Positions 50,343 through 57,819 of a stretch of DNA of 64,000 nucleotides are shown here, in pieces. Under the pieces are notes generated by a model. That model did no database searches. It was not told the DNA's origin and worked only from the letters and a program-made list of their open reading frames with translations. Origin of the DNA: DASRDS01 sp035570055. Lineage in GTDB: Bacteria > Gemmatimonadota > Gemmatimonadetes > Gemmatimonadales > Gemmatimonadaceae. The DNA lies in assembly GCA_035570055.1 (NCBI GenBank), contig DATMLM010000099.1, forward strand, positions 1-64,000, read 5' to 3'. Numbering within the stretch: the first letter of the stretch is position 1; every line of letters begins with the position of its first letter. The position numbers were made by a program, and so were the translations under genes.

Positions 50343-52208
50343 GTGAACGCGATCGTCGGTCGGTTCGCGAAGCTGAGCTTCGCGCAGAAAATCATCGTGC
50401 TCCCGGTTCTCGCCGCCGTGGCCCTCCTGGTCGTGGGCTGGTTCACGTATCGACTCAACAGCACGAACCGCGAGCGCCTGGCCTCGATCCGAGACGGGTA
50501 CTACCCGTCGGTGCAAGGCAGCCGTGGCCTTCAGGACCTCATCGTCGCGCTGCAACGCAGCAACGACGACGCGGTCACCGAGGGCAACGGGCTGCGGCTG
50601 CGCCAGTCGGACCAGATGGCGCAGAGCTTCCAGCAAAAGTTGGCGGAGTTGCTGAAGAACCCGGTCGCCGACCACTCGGCGCTGGTGGGGATCGGCCAGG
50701 ACTTCACGAACTACACGCGCCGGGCGAGCGAGATCTCCAAGCGGCGGATCGCCGGGGATCATAGCACGGCCGTTCTCGCGGGCCAGGACTCAGTATCCGA
50801 GCAGTATACAGCCATCCGCCGGGCGCTGGGTGATCTCACGCAGCGGGACGACAAGGCGATCACGGCCGCCTTCTTGGAGACCGAGCACCTGCAGAAGATC
50901 ATGTTCACGCGCATCGCGATCGTCGGCTTGGTCGCCATGGTCGTGCTCGTGGGCGTGGCCGTGTTCTCGGTCCGCTCCTTGACCCAGCCGATGAAAGAGG
51001 CGGTGCGCACGGCCGAGGCGATCGCGCAGGGCGATATGACGGTGTCGATCAGCGTCACGCGCGAGGACGAGATCGGGCAGTTGCTCAAGTCCATGCAGGC
51101 GATGGTCGCGTACCTGCACGAGATGGCGGCGGTGGCCGACCAGATCGGGCGCGGCGACCTGTCGCGGCAGGTCACGCCGCGGTCCGAGGCCGATCGCTTT
51201 GGCCATGCGTTCGCCAACATGGGTGCGTATCTGCGCGACGCCGCGAAGGTGGCCGAGCGCGTCGCGGGCGGCGATCTCGCCATCCACGTCGAGCCGCGGT
51301 CGGCGGAGGATCAGCTCGGCAGGGCGTTCGCGCGCATGTCGGGGTATCTCCGCGAAATGGCGAACGTTGGGCGGGAGATTGCCGACGGAAACGTGGGCGT
51401 GCGTGTCATGCCGCGGTCGGACGCGGACAGCTTTGCTCACGCCTTTGTCGGCATGACCGAGACGCTGGCGCGCACGGCGCAATCGCTCCGTGGTTCGGCG
51501 GGAGCGATCGCGGCCGCGGCGACCCAAGTCGCCGCATCGGCCCAGACGCTATCGGGCGGTACGCGCGACGAGACGGCCGCCGTGCAGAGTACGCTGGCGC
51601 ATGTCGAGCGGATGAGCGAGATGGCCACGCGCACGGCTCAGCATGGCGCCGACCTCAAGACCATGGCCGAGCGCGATACGCGCAACATGGACGAGGGCTC
51701 CGGCGCCGTTCGCGAGACGATCGCCATGATGCGCAACATTCTCGCGCGTATCGCGGTCATCGACGAGATCGCGACCGAGACGAACGTCCTCGCGCTCAAC
51801 GCCTCCATCGAGGCCGCGCGCGCCGGTGACCACGGCCGCGGTTTCGCCGTCGTCGCCACCGAGGTCCGCGCACTGTCCGAGCGCAGCCGGCGCGCGGCCG
51901 TCGATATCCGCGAGATGGCGTCGACCAGCGAGAAGATCACCGCCCGGTCCGGCGCGATCCTCACCGAGTTGTCGCAGTCGATGGCGCAAACCATGACCAT
52001 CGTTCACGACGTCTCGGCCGCCTCGGCCGACCAGTCCGCCGGGATCTCCGAGATCAGCGCCGCCATGCAACAGGTCAACAGCGTCGCCACGCAGAACTCG
52101 AGCGCCGCCGAGGACCTCGCCGCCACGGCCCAGGAGATGTCGGCGCAGGCCGAGGCTATGCAGGCGCTGGTGCAGTTCTTCCGCGACTCGGCCCGCGCGG
52201 CCGCCTAG
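50343..52208 (+). CDS. Methyl-accepting chemotaxis protein with four tandem HAMP domains
   Basis: The 621-residue receptor has TM1 (15-36), a periplasmic four-helix-type sensor (about 40-185), TM2 (190-212) and then four consecutive HAMP units of about 40 residues (about 210-258, 258-298, 298-338, 338-375). The last three share a recurring core of D-L-x-x-x-V-x-P-R-S-x-x-D-x-x-G-x-A-F. The signalling hairpin NASIEAARAGDHGRGFAVVA lies at about residue 480. No C-terminal NWETF receptor-methylation docking motif is present. It starts at GTG 50343. No other chemotaxis gene is in the window. Confidence 0.91.
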   Translation: MNAIVGRFAKLSFAQKIIVLPVLAAVALLVVGWFTYRLNSTNRERLASIRDGYYPSVQGSRGLQDLIVALQRSNDDAVTEGNGLRLRQSDQMAQSFQQKLAELLKNPVADHSALVGIGQDFTNYTRRASEISKRRIAGDHSTAVLAGQDSVSEQYTAIRRALGDLTQRDDKAITAAFLETEHLQKIMFTRIAIVGLVAMVVLVGVAVFSVRSLTQPMKEAVRTAEAIAQGDMTVSISVTREDEIGQLLKSMQAMVAYLHEMAAVADQIGRGDLSRQVTPRSEADRFGHAFANMGAYLRDAAKVAERVAGGDLAIHVEPRSAEDQLGRAFARMSGYLREMANVGREIADGNVGVRVMPRSDADSFAHAFVGMTETLARTAQSLRGSAGAIAAAATQVAASAQTLSGGTRDETAAVQSTLAHVERMSEMATRTAQHGADLKTMAERDTRNMDEGSGAVRETIAMMRNILARIAVIDEIATETNVLALNASIEAARAGDHGRGFAVVATEVRALSERSRRAAVDIREMASTSEKITARSGAILTELSQSMAQTMTIVHDVSAASADQSAGISEISAAMQQVNSVATQNSSAAEDLAATAQEMSAQAEAMQALVQFFRDSARAAA

Positions 52209-52215
52209 CACCCGC

Positions 52216-52242
52216 TGTACACAGGGCGCTTTCGCGCCACTG
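52216..52242 (+). repeat. Hairpin repeat element, copy B
   Basis: Core CACAG, then the stem GGCGC-TTTC-GCGCC (52225-52238, perfect 5 bp), then ACTG. It begins 8 bp after the chemoreceptor stop codon and could end that transcript. Confidence 0.6.
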
Positions 52243-52314
52243 CTTACACCGATCGACGTGCCGGCCAAGCAGACGTGATAGGCGATGTGACGACGACTGG
52301 GCGACGTGGTGCTG

Positions 52315-52339
52315 CACACAGGGCGCTTCGCGCAACCGC
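52315..52339 (+). repeat. Hairpin repeat element, copy C
   Basis: Core CACACAG, then GCGC-TTC-GCGC (52323-52333), then AACCG. The order of parts is the same as in copies A and B; the spacing to ACC differs by one base. Confidence 0.55.
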
Positions 52340-52360
52340 TCACCGCCTCAACTTGCCGGG

Positions 52361-52388
52361 GTGCACGGTGCGCGAAGCGCCTGTGTAC
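52361..52388 (-). repeat. Hairpin repeat element, copy D
   Basis: On the minus strand it reads CACAG, stem GCGC, TTC, stem GCGC (52370-52380), ACC, GTGCAC. The outer arms 52361-52366 and 52383-52388 pair over 6 bp with one G-U. It lies two bases from the GH30 stop codon, in the reading direction of that gene, so it would be its 3' end structure. Confidence 0.6.
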
Positions 52389-52390
52389 AT

Positions 52391-53839
52391 CTACTTCATG
52401 ATCGAGATCACGACGCTGTTGGCCGGCGACAGTATCGTCGAGTACTGCTTGTACACGTTCGAGCTCTGCAGCCACGCCATGTTGTGCGTCGCATCGCTGT
52501 AATACGTGGTCTGCGTAGTCCCAGGCAGATAACTGACCTGGATCTGCTTACTGCTGCTCGTCGTGTTGACGATCTCGACGACCGCCTCCGTACCCCCGGG
52601 ATTCGAGAACCCGATGAGGTTCACGCGCGCCGTGCACGGGTCCTGGGTACCCAACCCTACCTGAAGGGAAGGATCCGTGGTCGTCAGCCGGTTGACGTGC
52701 CACCCTGGCCGGACAGTCTGGAAGAGCTTCTGCAGCGTGTAATAGCGCGTCGAGTAGATAGGCGTCGTCGTTCCGCCGAGCAACTGCCCAAACGGCGGCG
52801 CGCCGCTCGTGGGGGCCCATGCCTCCCACCAGAACCAGTAGTTGTGCGGGATGATGACGAGATGCGCGGCCATCGCGCTCATCATGTCGAGCGTCCACTG
52901 CAACTCGGTGCTCCCGAGGGGATTCCCGAACTCGGTCATCCACATGTCCTTCGGATGCGCCGCGATAGCATTCTGCGTCTGCCAGATGCTGCACTCGGCG
53001 TACGTGTGGAACGAGTACGCGCCGACCGCATGGTCGAGGTACCCTGACAGCGACGGATAGCCGAGCCCACCGAAGTACCCGGGCGAATCCGTCGTGTAGT
53101 CGTAGTACGTGGCCGGCGTGTACTGACCAGTCTCGGGTCCCATGAGGACGATGCTCGTCAGCCCCGCGTAGTCGAACGATCCACGCGTGTCCATGATGAG
53201 CTTCTGCCATTGGGCAGGCGTGTACTCGCACCCCGCATACGGCGCGAGATGCGCCGGCTCGTTCTGGACGCTGAGCGCGACCGGAAGGCCGATGCTGCTG
53301 GACTTGAGCGCGAGCATCACCTTGGTGAGGAACGCGACCATGTACCCCTCGGCCCACGGCTGCAGGTACCCCGTGACGCCGTTGTACGACCCGAGGATCG
53401 AGTGGTTCGTCTTCCAGAGCGCGGGCGGGGTCCAGACGGCCAGGATGTACGCCGTCGCGCCGTGCGCTTTCGCGTAGGCGATCTTCGCGATGTACTGATT
53501 GAGGAGCGAGGTGTTGAGCACCATGTTCGAGAGCGTCGAGCCGCTCACGTAGAGCGCGGGGTCGACCTGATCTCGAATGTGCGTGGCGCCGAGGTTGTAC
53601 ACCGCGGTCTGGACGCTCGGCGCATTCCAGAACGGGTTGGACCCACCGCTGGGATACACGCCCCAGCCTTTGACCTCCTGCAAGGCCGGCCAGATGAACG
53701 TCGCGGTCGCCGTGTGCGAGACGTCGAATCGGGCGATCGTGCTGTTCTTTGGAGTGACCGGGTCGGTCTCGCTTGACGTACAAGCGACCGCTAACACCGC
53801 GGCCAGCGCCGCGGTGGCGTACTGCGTCCTACGATACAC
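52391..53839 (-). CDS. GH30-family glycoside hydrolase, lipoprotein
   Basis: The 482-residue protein has a lipoprotein signal (ALAAVLAVAC) and a GH30 TIM barrel. The acid/base Glu is in LSVQNEPAHLAPY and the nucleophile Glu in MWMTEFGNP. The barrel continues through YSFHTYAE, IIPHNYWFWWEAW and the YYTLQKLFQTVRPGW start of the side beta-domain. GH30 enzymes act on xylan or beta-glucan backbones; the exact substrate is not visible. A hairpin repeat lies just beyond its stop. Confidence 0.9.
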   Translation of the reverse strand: MYRRTQYATAALAAVLAVACTSSETDPVTPKNSTIARFDVSHTATATFIWPALQEVKGWGVYPSGGSNPFWNAPSVQTAVYNLGATHIRDQVDPALYVSGSTLSNMVLNTSLLNQYIAKIAYAKAHGATAYILAVWTPPALWKTNHSILGSYNGVTGYLQPWAEGYMVAFLTKVMLALKSSSIGLPVALSVQNEPAHLAPYAGCEYTPAQWQKLIMDTRGSFDYAGLTSIVLMGPETGQYTPATYYDYTTDSPGYFGGLGYPSLSGYLDHAVGAYSFHTYAECSIWQTQNAIAAHPKDMWMTEFGNPLGSTELQWTLDMMSAMAAHLVIIPHNYWFWWEAWAPTSGAPPFGQLLGGTTTPIYSTRYYTLQKLFQTVRPGWHVNRLTTTDPSLQVGLGTQDPCTARVNLIGFSNPGGTEAVVEIVNTTSSSKQIQVSYLPGTTQTTYYSDATHNMAWLQSSNVYKQYSTILSPANSVVISIMK

Positions 53840-54093
53840 GGAAAGCCTCCCAACTAGACCGTTCGGCGGCCCGACCAGCGTGGCGCCACTGGGCTAGCAA
53901 CCCATCTGGCGCGGTAGCTTCGAGGCTTTGCGTCGCCGGCTTTCGCCGGGTATGCCGTTGTCGCTGGCTCTCCCTGCTAGGAGGCCACGCATGCTAAGAC
54001 CTCGGCCATACTGCCGAGTCTGGCCCGGAAAACTAGTGACGCGTTCATCGACAACAAGCGAGTGCGTCAAAGTGACCGGCAACAATTTTGTCA

Positions 54094-54110
54094 TGTCGAT
54101 GTTATCGACA
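54094..54110. repeat. Inverted repeat TGTCGAT/ATCGACA
   Basis: Perfect 7-bp arms with a 3-bp centre. A related TCGACAACAA sequence occurs next to it and at about 54047. It may be a regulator or partition-type binding site, but no owner can be named. Confidence 0.35.
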
Positions 54111-54190
54111 ACAACTGTGGACAACCTCGACAGTGGCTGACGCGCGGACATCACGCGAAGGGAGGCCCTGACACGACGGGTAGCTCTGAC

Positions 54191-54247
54191 GCGACGGACT
54201 CGGATAGGGAGGAAGTACCCTGAGGTCGTGCGACGGACTCGAATAGG
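54191..54247 (+). repeat. Two 18-bp direct repeats
   Basis: GCGACGGACTCGGATAGG (54191-54208) and GCGACGGACTCGAATAGG (54230-54247) differ at one base and are 39 bp apart. They lie between the GH30 start side and the tandem array. They may be regulatory sites; nothing else supports a function. Confidence 0.4.
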
Positions 54248-54356
54248 TCGACGCATTTTAGCGGCTGTTGGATTGCACTTTTGCGCGCACGGCGGCAAAT
54301 CGCGCCATCACGGCTCCATAGTCCTTCCGGGCAGCGGCGCACGCCGCGACCTGGTA

Positions 54357-54517
54357 CTGTGCGCGGTGCCCGAAGGACCTGTGCGCGGTGCCCGAAGGCC
54401 TGTACACGGTGCCCGAAGGGGCTGCGCGCGGCGCCCGAAGGACCTGTGCATGGTGCCCGAAGGGCCTGTGCGCGGCGCCCGAAGGGCCTGTGCGCGGTGC
54501 CCGAAGGGCCTGTGCAC
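54357..54517 (-). repeat. Tandem array of about seven 22-bp hairpin units
   Basis: Units start at 54357, 54379 (21 bp), 54400, 54422, 54444, 54466 and 54488, with a partial eighth. On the minus strand each unit reads CACAG, GCCC, TTC, GGGC, ACC, GCG: the same order as the dispersed elements, but with stem GCCC/GGGC instead of GCGC/GCGC. Variant units keep pairing by G-U or change only the outermost pair. The period is not a multiple of 3, so it is not a coding repeat. It ends about 36 bp before the GGDEF-EAL start. Confidence 0.75.
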
Positions 54518-54553
54518 AGAGACCCGTACGTTGTTAGATCGTCAGTGCTTTGA

Positions 54554-57010
54554 GTGAACAGCGAAGCACATCTCGTGGTCAACACTCGCGCACCGCGGGA
54601 GATGATGTCCCCTCCACCGGTAGCGCCCCGCCGCGGCCCACCATGGGCCGCCATTGGCGTTGCAGCCGCCTACCTGCTCGGCTGGATCCTAATCGGCGTC
54701 GCCCTCGAAGGCACCAAGTATCGCGACACCGCCCTCGCGATCTACTTCCTGCCGAATCACTTCGTCGCGACAGCGCTGGCGTTCTACGCATCCCGCCGCC
54801 CAACGCTGGATCCGCGCACGCGCCGCTCCTGGCTGCTGCTCGCACTGGCTGGCGCGTTCATGGCCGCGTCCGACGGCCTGTGGTTTTTCTATGAGGTCGT
54901 CCGCGGGACCGAGAACACGCCAGTCTGGATAGACGGCGTCGCGCTCTCGGCGTTCCCGCTCTGGGTCGCCGGCCTCCTGCACTTCCCGTCTGCCCCTCGC
55001 GCCGCCACCGAGCGCGTGAAGTACTGGCTCGACATCGCGACCGTGCTCGTCGGCGGCACGATGATCTCATGGTACTTCGCGCTCCGCCCGATCGCGGTCG
55101 CGTATCACAGCACCGTTGGCGACTTGATGCTGGCCGCCGCGTTCCCGATCGGCGATCTGGTCGTTCTCGTGACCGTGGCCGCGATCCTCTCGCGAGCCCC
55201 AGCCCAGGTCTCGCGCGTCCCCCTGCGCCTGCTCGCGATCGCGCTGATCGGCGCGTTCGTCGCCGACTTGATCTTCGGCAACATGCGCCTCGCCGGCACC
55301 TATCACACGGGCGACGCGATCGACTGGATCTGGCTCTTGAACGGCGCGCTCTTCGCGCTCGCCGGCTGGTGGCAGGCGTATGGCGCGACCGGCCCGAACA
55401 CCGGCGCCTCGAGCTTTGGTCCGGCCCCGCGGCTGACGCTGATGCCGTACGCCGCGGTGGCCGCCGGCTTCGGGCTCCTCGTCTTCGTCGTCTTCGTCGC
55501 GCTCCCCTACGAGACCATCGAGCTCAAAGTCGTGGTCCTCGGCGCGCTCACGCTCACGCTCCTCGTCGTCCTGCGCCAGGTCCTCGCCGCTCGCGACAAT
55601 CTCCGCCTCTTGGCCGAGCGCGCCGCGCAAGAGGAACGATTCCGCCACGAGGCATTGCACGACGCGCTCACCGGGCTCGCCAACCGGTCGCTGCTGCACG
55701 ATCGCGCCGAGCACGCGCTGATCCGCGCCCGACGTCAGCAGCAGTTGCCGCTGGCGCTGATCTTCCTGGATCTCGACAACTTCAAGACCGTCAATGACAG
55801 CTTGGGCCATGCGACCGGCGACGCGCTGCTCGTCGAAGCCGCGCGACGACTCCTCGCCTGCGTCCGCGCCACGGACACGGTGGCCCGGCTCGGCGGCGAC
55901 GAGTTCGCGATCCTGATCGAGGATCCCGTCGAGACGTACGGCTGCCGGCTCATCACCGAGCGCATTCTGGCGACCCTCGCCCACCCGTACGTGATCGAAG
56001 GCCGCCACATCTTCGCCGGCGCGAGCCTCGGCGTCGCGGCCGTCGGCGACGCCGACACCGCCGACGATCTGCTGCGCAACGCCGACGTCGCGATGTACAT
56101 GGCGAAGTCGCACGGCAAAGGCCAGTGCGTCTTCTTCGAGCCGGCCATGCGCACGGTCGCCCTCGAGCGGATGGAGATCGAGACCGACCTCCGGCGCGCG
56201 ATCGAGACCGGACAGTTCGTCCTGCACTATCAGCCGATCGTGATCCTCGAGACCGGCGAGATCACTGGCGTCGAAGCGCTCGTCCGCTGGCAACACCCGC
56301 GGCGCGGACTCCTCATGCCCGGCCAGTTCATCGCGCTGGCCGAAGAGAGCGGTCTCATCGTCCCACTGGGCGCGTGGGTCCTGCGCGAGGCGTGCCGCCA
56401 AGCACGGGTCTGGCACGATCGCTTCGCCAGCCGCGATCCCGGCACACCGCCGCTCGCGATGACGGTCAACGTCTCGGCCCGCCAGTTGCATACGCCACAA
56501 CTCGTGGTCGATGTCGGCATTGCGCTCGAGGAGTCGCGGATCGATCCGCATGCGCTCATTCTGGAGCTCACGGAGAGTGTCCTCACGGAACAGACTCCCG
56601 CGGTGCTCGCGACGCTGCAATCGCTCAAGGCGCTCGGCGTCCGTTTGGCGATCGATGATTTCGGCACGGGGTACTCATCGCTCTCGTACTTGCAACGCTT
56701 CCCCATCGACATCTTGAAGATCGCCAAACCATTCGTCGACGAAGTCGGCAAAGAAACCGGCCGACAGGGGCTCGCTCAGGCCATTATCAACTTGGGCTCG
56801 ACGTTGGCGGTGAGAACGATCGCCGAGGGCATTGAGCAACCCGATCAGCGCTCGCAACTGCGCGCGCTGGGGTGCGAATTGGGCCAGGGCTATCATTTTT
56901 CGCGCCCCGCCACGGCCGCCGAACTGGACTCCCGATACTTCGGCGTCCGCCGCCGCTCGACAGCGGTGCCACTCCAACCAGCCGGATCGACCATCGTTGC
57001 GCCGCTCTAG
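54554..57010 (+). CDS. Membrane GGDEF-EAL c-di-GMP enzyme
   Basis: The 818-residue protein has eight or so N-terminal membrane helices (about 30-355) like MASE-type sensors, then a GGDEF domain (about 365-530, RLGGDEFAILIED intact), then an EAL domain (about 550-795, GVEALVRWQHP, LELTESVL, IDDFGTGYSSLSYLQRFPID). Both active-site motifs are intact, so it could synthesise and degrade c-di-GMP, with the balance set by the sensor. It starts at GTG 54554; a later ATG pair at about 54602 is also possible. The hairpin array lies directly upstream. Confidence 0.93.
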   Translation: MNSEAHLVVNTRAPREMMSPPPVAPRRGPPWAAIGVAAAYLLGWILIGVALEGTKYRDTALAIYFLPNHFVATALAFYASRRPTLDPRTRRSWLLLALAGAFMAASDGLWFFYEVVRGTENTPVWIDGVALSAFPLWVAGLLHFPSAPRAATERVKYWLDIATVLVGGTMISWYFALRPIAVAYHSTVGDLMLAAAFPIGDLVVLVTVAAILSRAPAQVSRVPLRLLAIALIGAFVADLIFGNMRLAGTYHTGDAIDWIWLLNGALFALAGWWQAYGATGPNTGASSFGPAPRLTLMPYAAVAAGFGLLVFVVFVALPYETIELKVVVLGALTLTLLVVLRQVLAARDNLRLLAERAAQEERFRHEALHDALTGLANRSLLHDRAEHALIRARRQQQLPLALIFLDLDNFKTVNDSLGHATGDALLVEAARRLLACVRATDTVARLGGDEFAILIEDPVETYGCRLITERILATLAHPYVIEGRHIFAGASLGVAAVGDADTADDLLRNADVAMYMAKSHGKGQCVFFEPAMRTVALERMEIETDLRRAIETGQFVLHYQPIVILETGEITGVEALVRWQHPRRGLLMPGQFIALAEESGLIVPLGAWVLREACRQARVWHDRFASRDPGTPPLAMTVNVSARQLHTPQLVVDVGIALEESRIDPHALILELTESVLTEQTPAVLATLQSLKALGVRLAIDDFGTGYSSLSYLQRFPIDILKIAKPFVDEVGKETGRQGLAQAIINLGSTLAVRTIAEGIEQPDQRSQLRALGCELGQGYHFSRPATAAELDSRYFGVRRRSTAVPLQPAGSTIVAPL

Positions 57011-57039
57011 CCCCTTGCCGTGCCGTTAAGATTCGCGGC

Positions 57040-57819
57040 ATGGATCTCGGACTCAGTGGCAAGGTCGCGCTGGTCACCGGCGCGTCATCTGGATTGGGAG
57101 CGGCGATTGCCCGCGAGTTGGCGGCGGAAGGTGCAGCCGTCGCCCTCGTCGCGCGTCGCGCGGCGGAGCTCGAGCGGGTGGCAGCGGAGATCGCGCGGCC
57201 GACACTCGTAATCCCCGGTGATGTCACCGAACCGGGCACCGCGGAGCGCTGCGTGCATCTGGTCGAGGACTCACTCGGCCCCGTCGATATCCTCGTCGCG
57301 AACGCCGGCGGCCCGCCCTCAACGACGTTCGACACCACGACGGATGCCCACTATCACGCGGCGTTCGAGCTGAATTTGCTCGCCTCGATCCGTCTCGCCC
57401 ACGCCTGCGTACCGGGCATGCGTCAGCGGCGGTGGGGCCGCGTGATCTTCTTGACGTCGATGGCCGCCAAGCAACCGGTTCCCGGCCTACTCCTGTCGAA
57501 CACCGCTCGCGCCGGCCTGCTTGGGTTTGCCAAGACACTGTCGAACGAAGTTGCCAGGGACGGTGTGCTGGTCAACACCGTCCTGCCGGGCCACTTCGAC
57601 ACCGCCCGCGCGATGGAGCTGGCGCGCATGCGAGCGGAGCGCACCGGGAAGCCCGTCGATGACCTCCTCAAGGAACGCACGGCGGACATTCCGTTGGGAC
57701 GTTCTGGAGATCCGAGAGAGATGGCCGCGGTCGTCGCGTTCCTCGCCTCGGAACGCGCGAGCTTCGTGACCGGAACCGCCATTCAGGTCGATGGCGGACA
57801 AATCGCCACGATTCTTTAG
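57040..57819 (+). CDS. SDR-fold protein lacking the Tyr-x3-Lys motif
   Basis: The 259-residue protein has the Rossmann motif GASSGLG, NAGG and the C-terminal SFVTGTAIQVDGG. The active-site Ser is in LTSMAAKQ. Where Tyr-x3-Lys is expected, it reads LLLSNTARAGLLGFAKTL, so the Tyr is missing and the Lys is replaced by Arg. This is a known SDR subgroup with FabG-like sequence but altered catalytic residues. Its activity is uncertain. It is convergent with the hybrid kinase (4-bp TTAG overlap). Confidence 0.87.
   Translation: MDLGLSGKVALVTGASSGLGAAIARELAAEGAAVALVARRAAELERVAAEIARPTLVIPGDVTEPGTAERCVHLVEDSLGPVDILVANAGGPPSTTFDTTTDAHYHAAFELNLLASIRLAHACVPGMRQRRWGRVIFLTSMAAKQPVPGLLLSNTARAGLLGFAKTLSNEVARDGVLVNTVLPGHFDTARAMELARMRAERTGKPVDDLLKERTADIPLGRSGDPREMAAVVAFLASERASFVTGTAIQVDGGQIATIL

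Larger units (their letters stand above)
52209..52390. other. Convergent intergenic holding three hairpin repeats
   Basis: The 182-bp gap between the chemoreceptor and GH30 stop codons has no coding signal. It carries copies B and C on the plus strand and copy D on the minus strand of the hairpin repeat family, one at each end and one in the middle. This fits a role as transcription terminators or RNA-stabilising ends of both genes. Confidence 0.6.
53840..54553. other. 714-bp gene-free region with repeats
   Basis: No convincing coding sequence is seen. The open frames that cross it have unnatural Arg/Pro/Cys-rich composition and frames shifting across the tandem array. The region contains the GH30 promoter side (53840-53900), an inverted repeat TGTCGAT/ATCGACA (54094-54110), one TGTGGACAA at 54116-54124 (the sequence of a high-GC DnaA box), two 18-bp copies of GCGACGGACTCG(G/A)ATAGG at 54191-54208 and 54230-54247, and the 22-bp tandem array. 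It may be a leader or regulatory region for the GGDEF-EAL gene. Confidence 0.6.

Noticed and set aside
54094..54124. Replication origin, from a DnaA-box-like TGTGGACAA
   Set aside because: Only one box is visible, and there is no AT-rich unwinding region, dnaA, dnaN or gidA. I keep it only as a sequence note.
53928..54298. Small proteins in the gap before the array on either strand
   Set aside because: No ribosome sites, Arg-rich composition and no conserved pattern. I cannot support coding.
54357..54517. CRISPR array
   Set aside because: Units are directly adjacent with no variable spacers, and no cas genes are in the window.
54151..54654. Open frames crossing the tandem array as repeat proteins (Cys/Pro/Arg repeats)
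   Set aside because: The 22-bp unit is not a multiple of three and one unit is 21 bp, so frames change along the array. The pairing of stems, not the peptide, is conserved.
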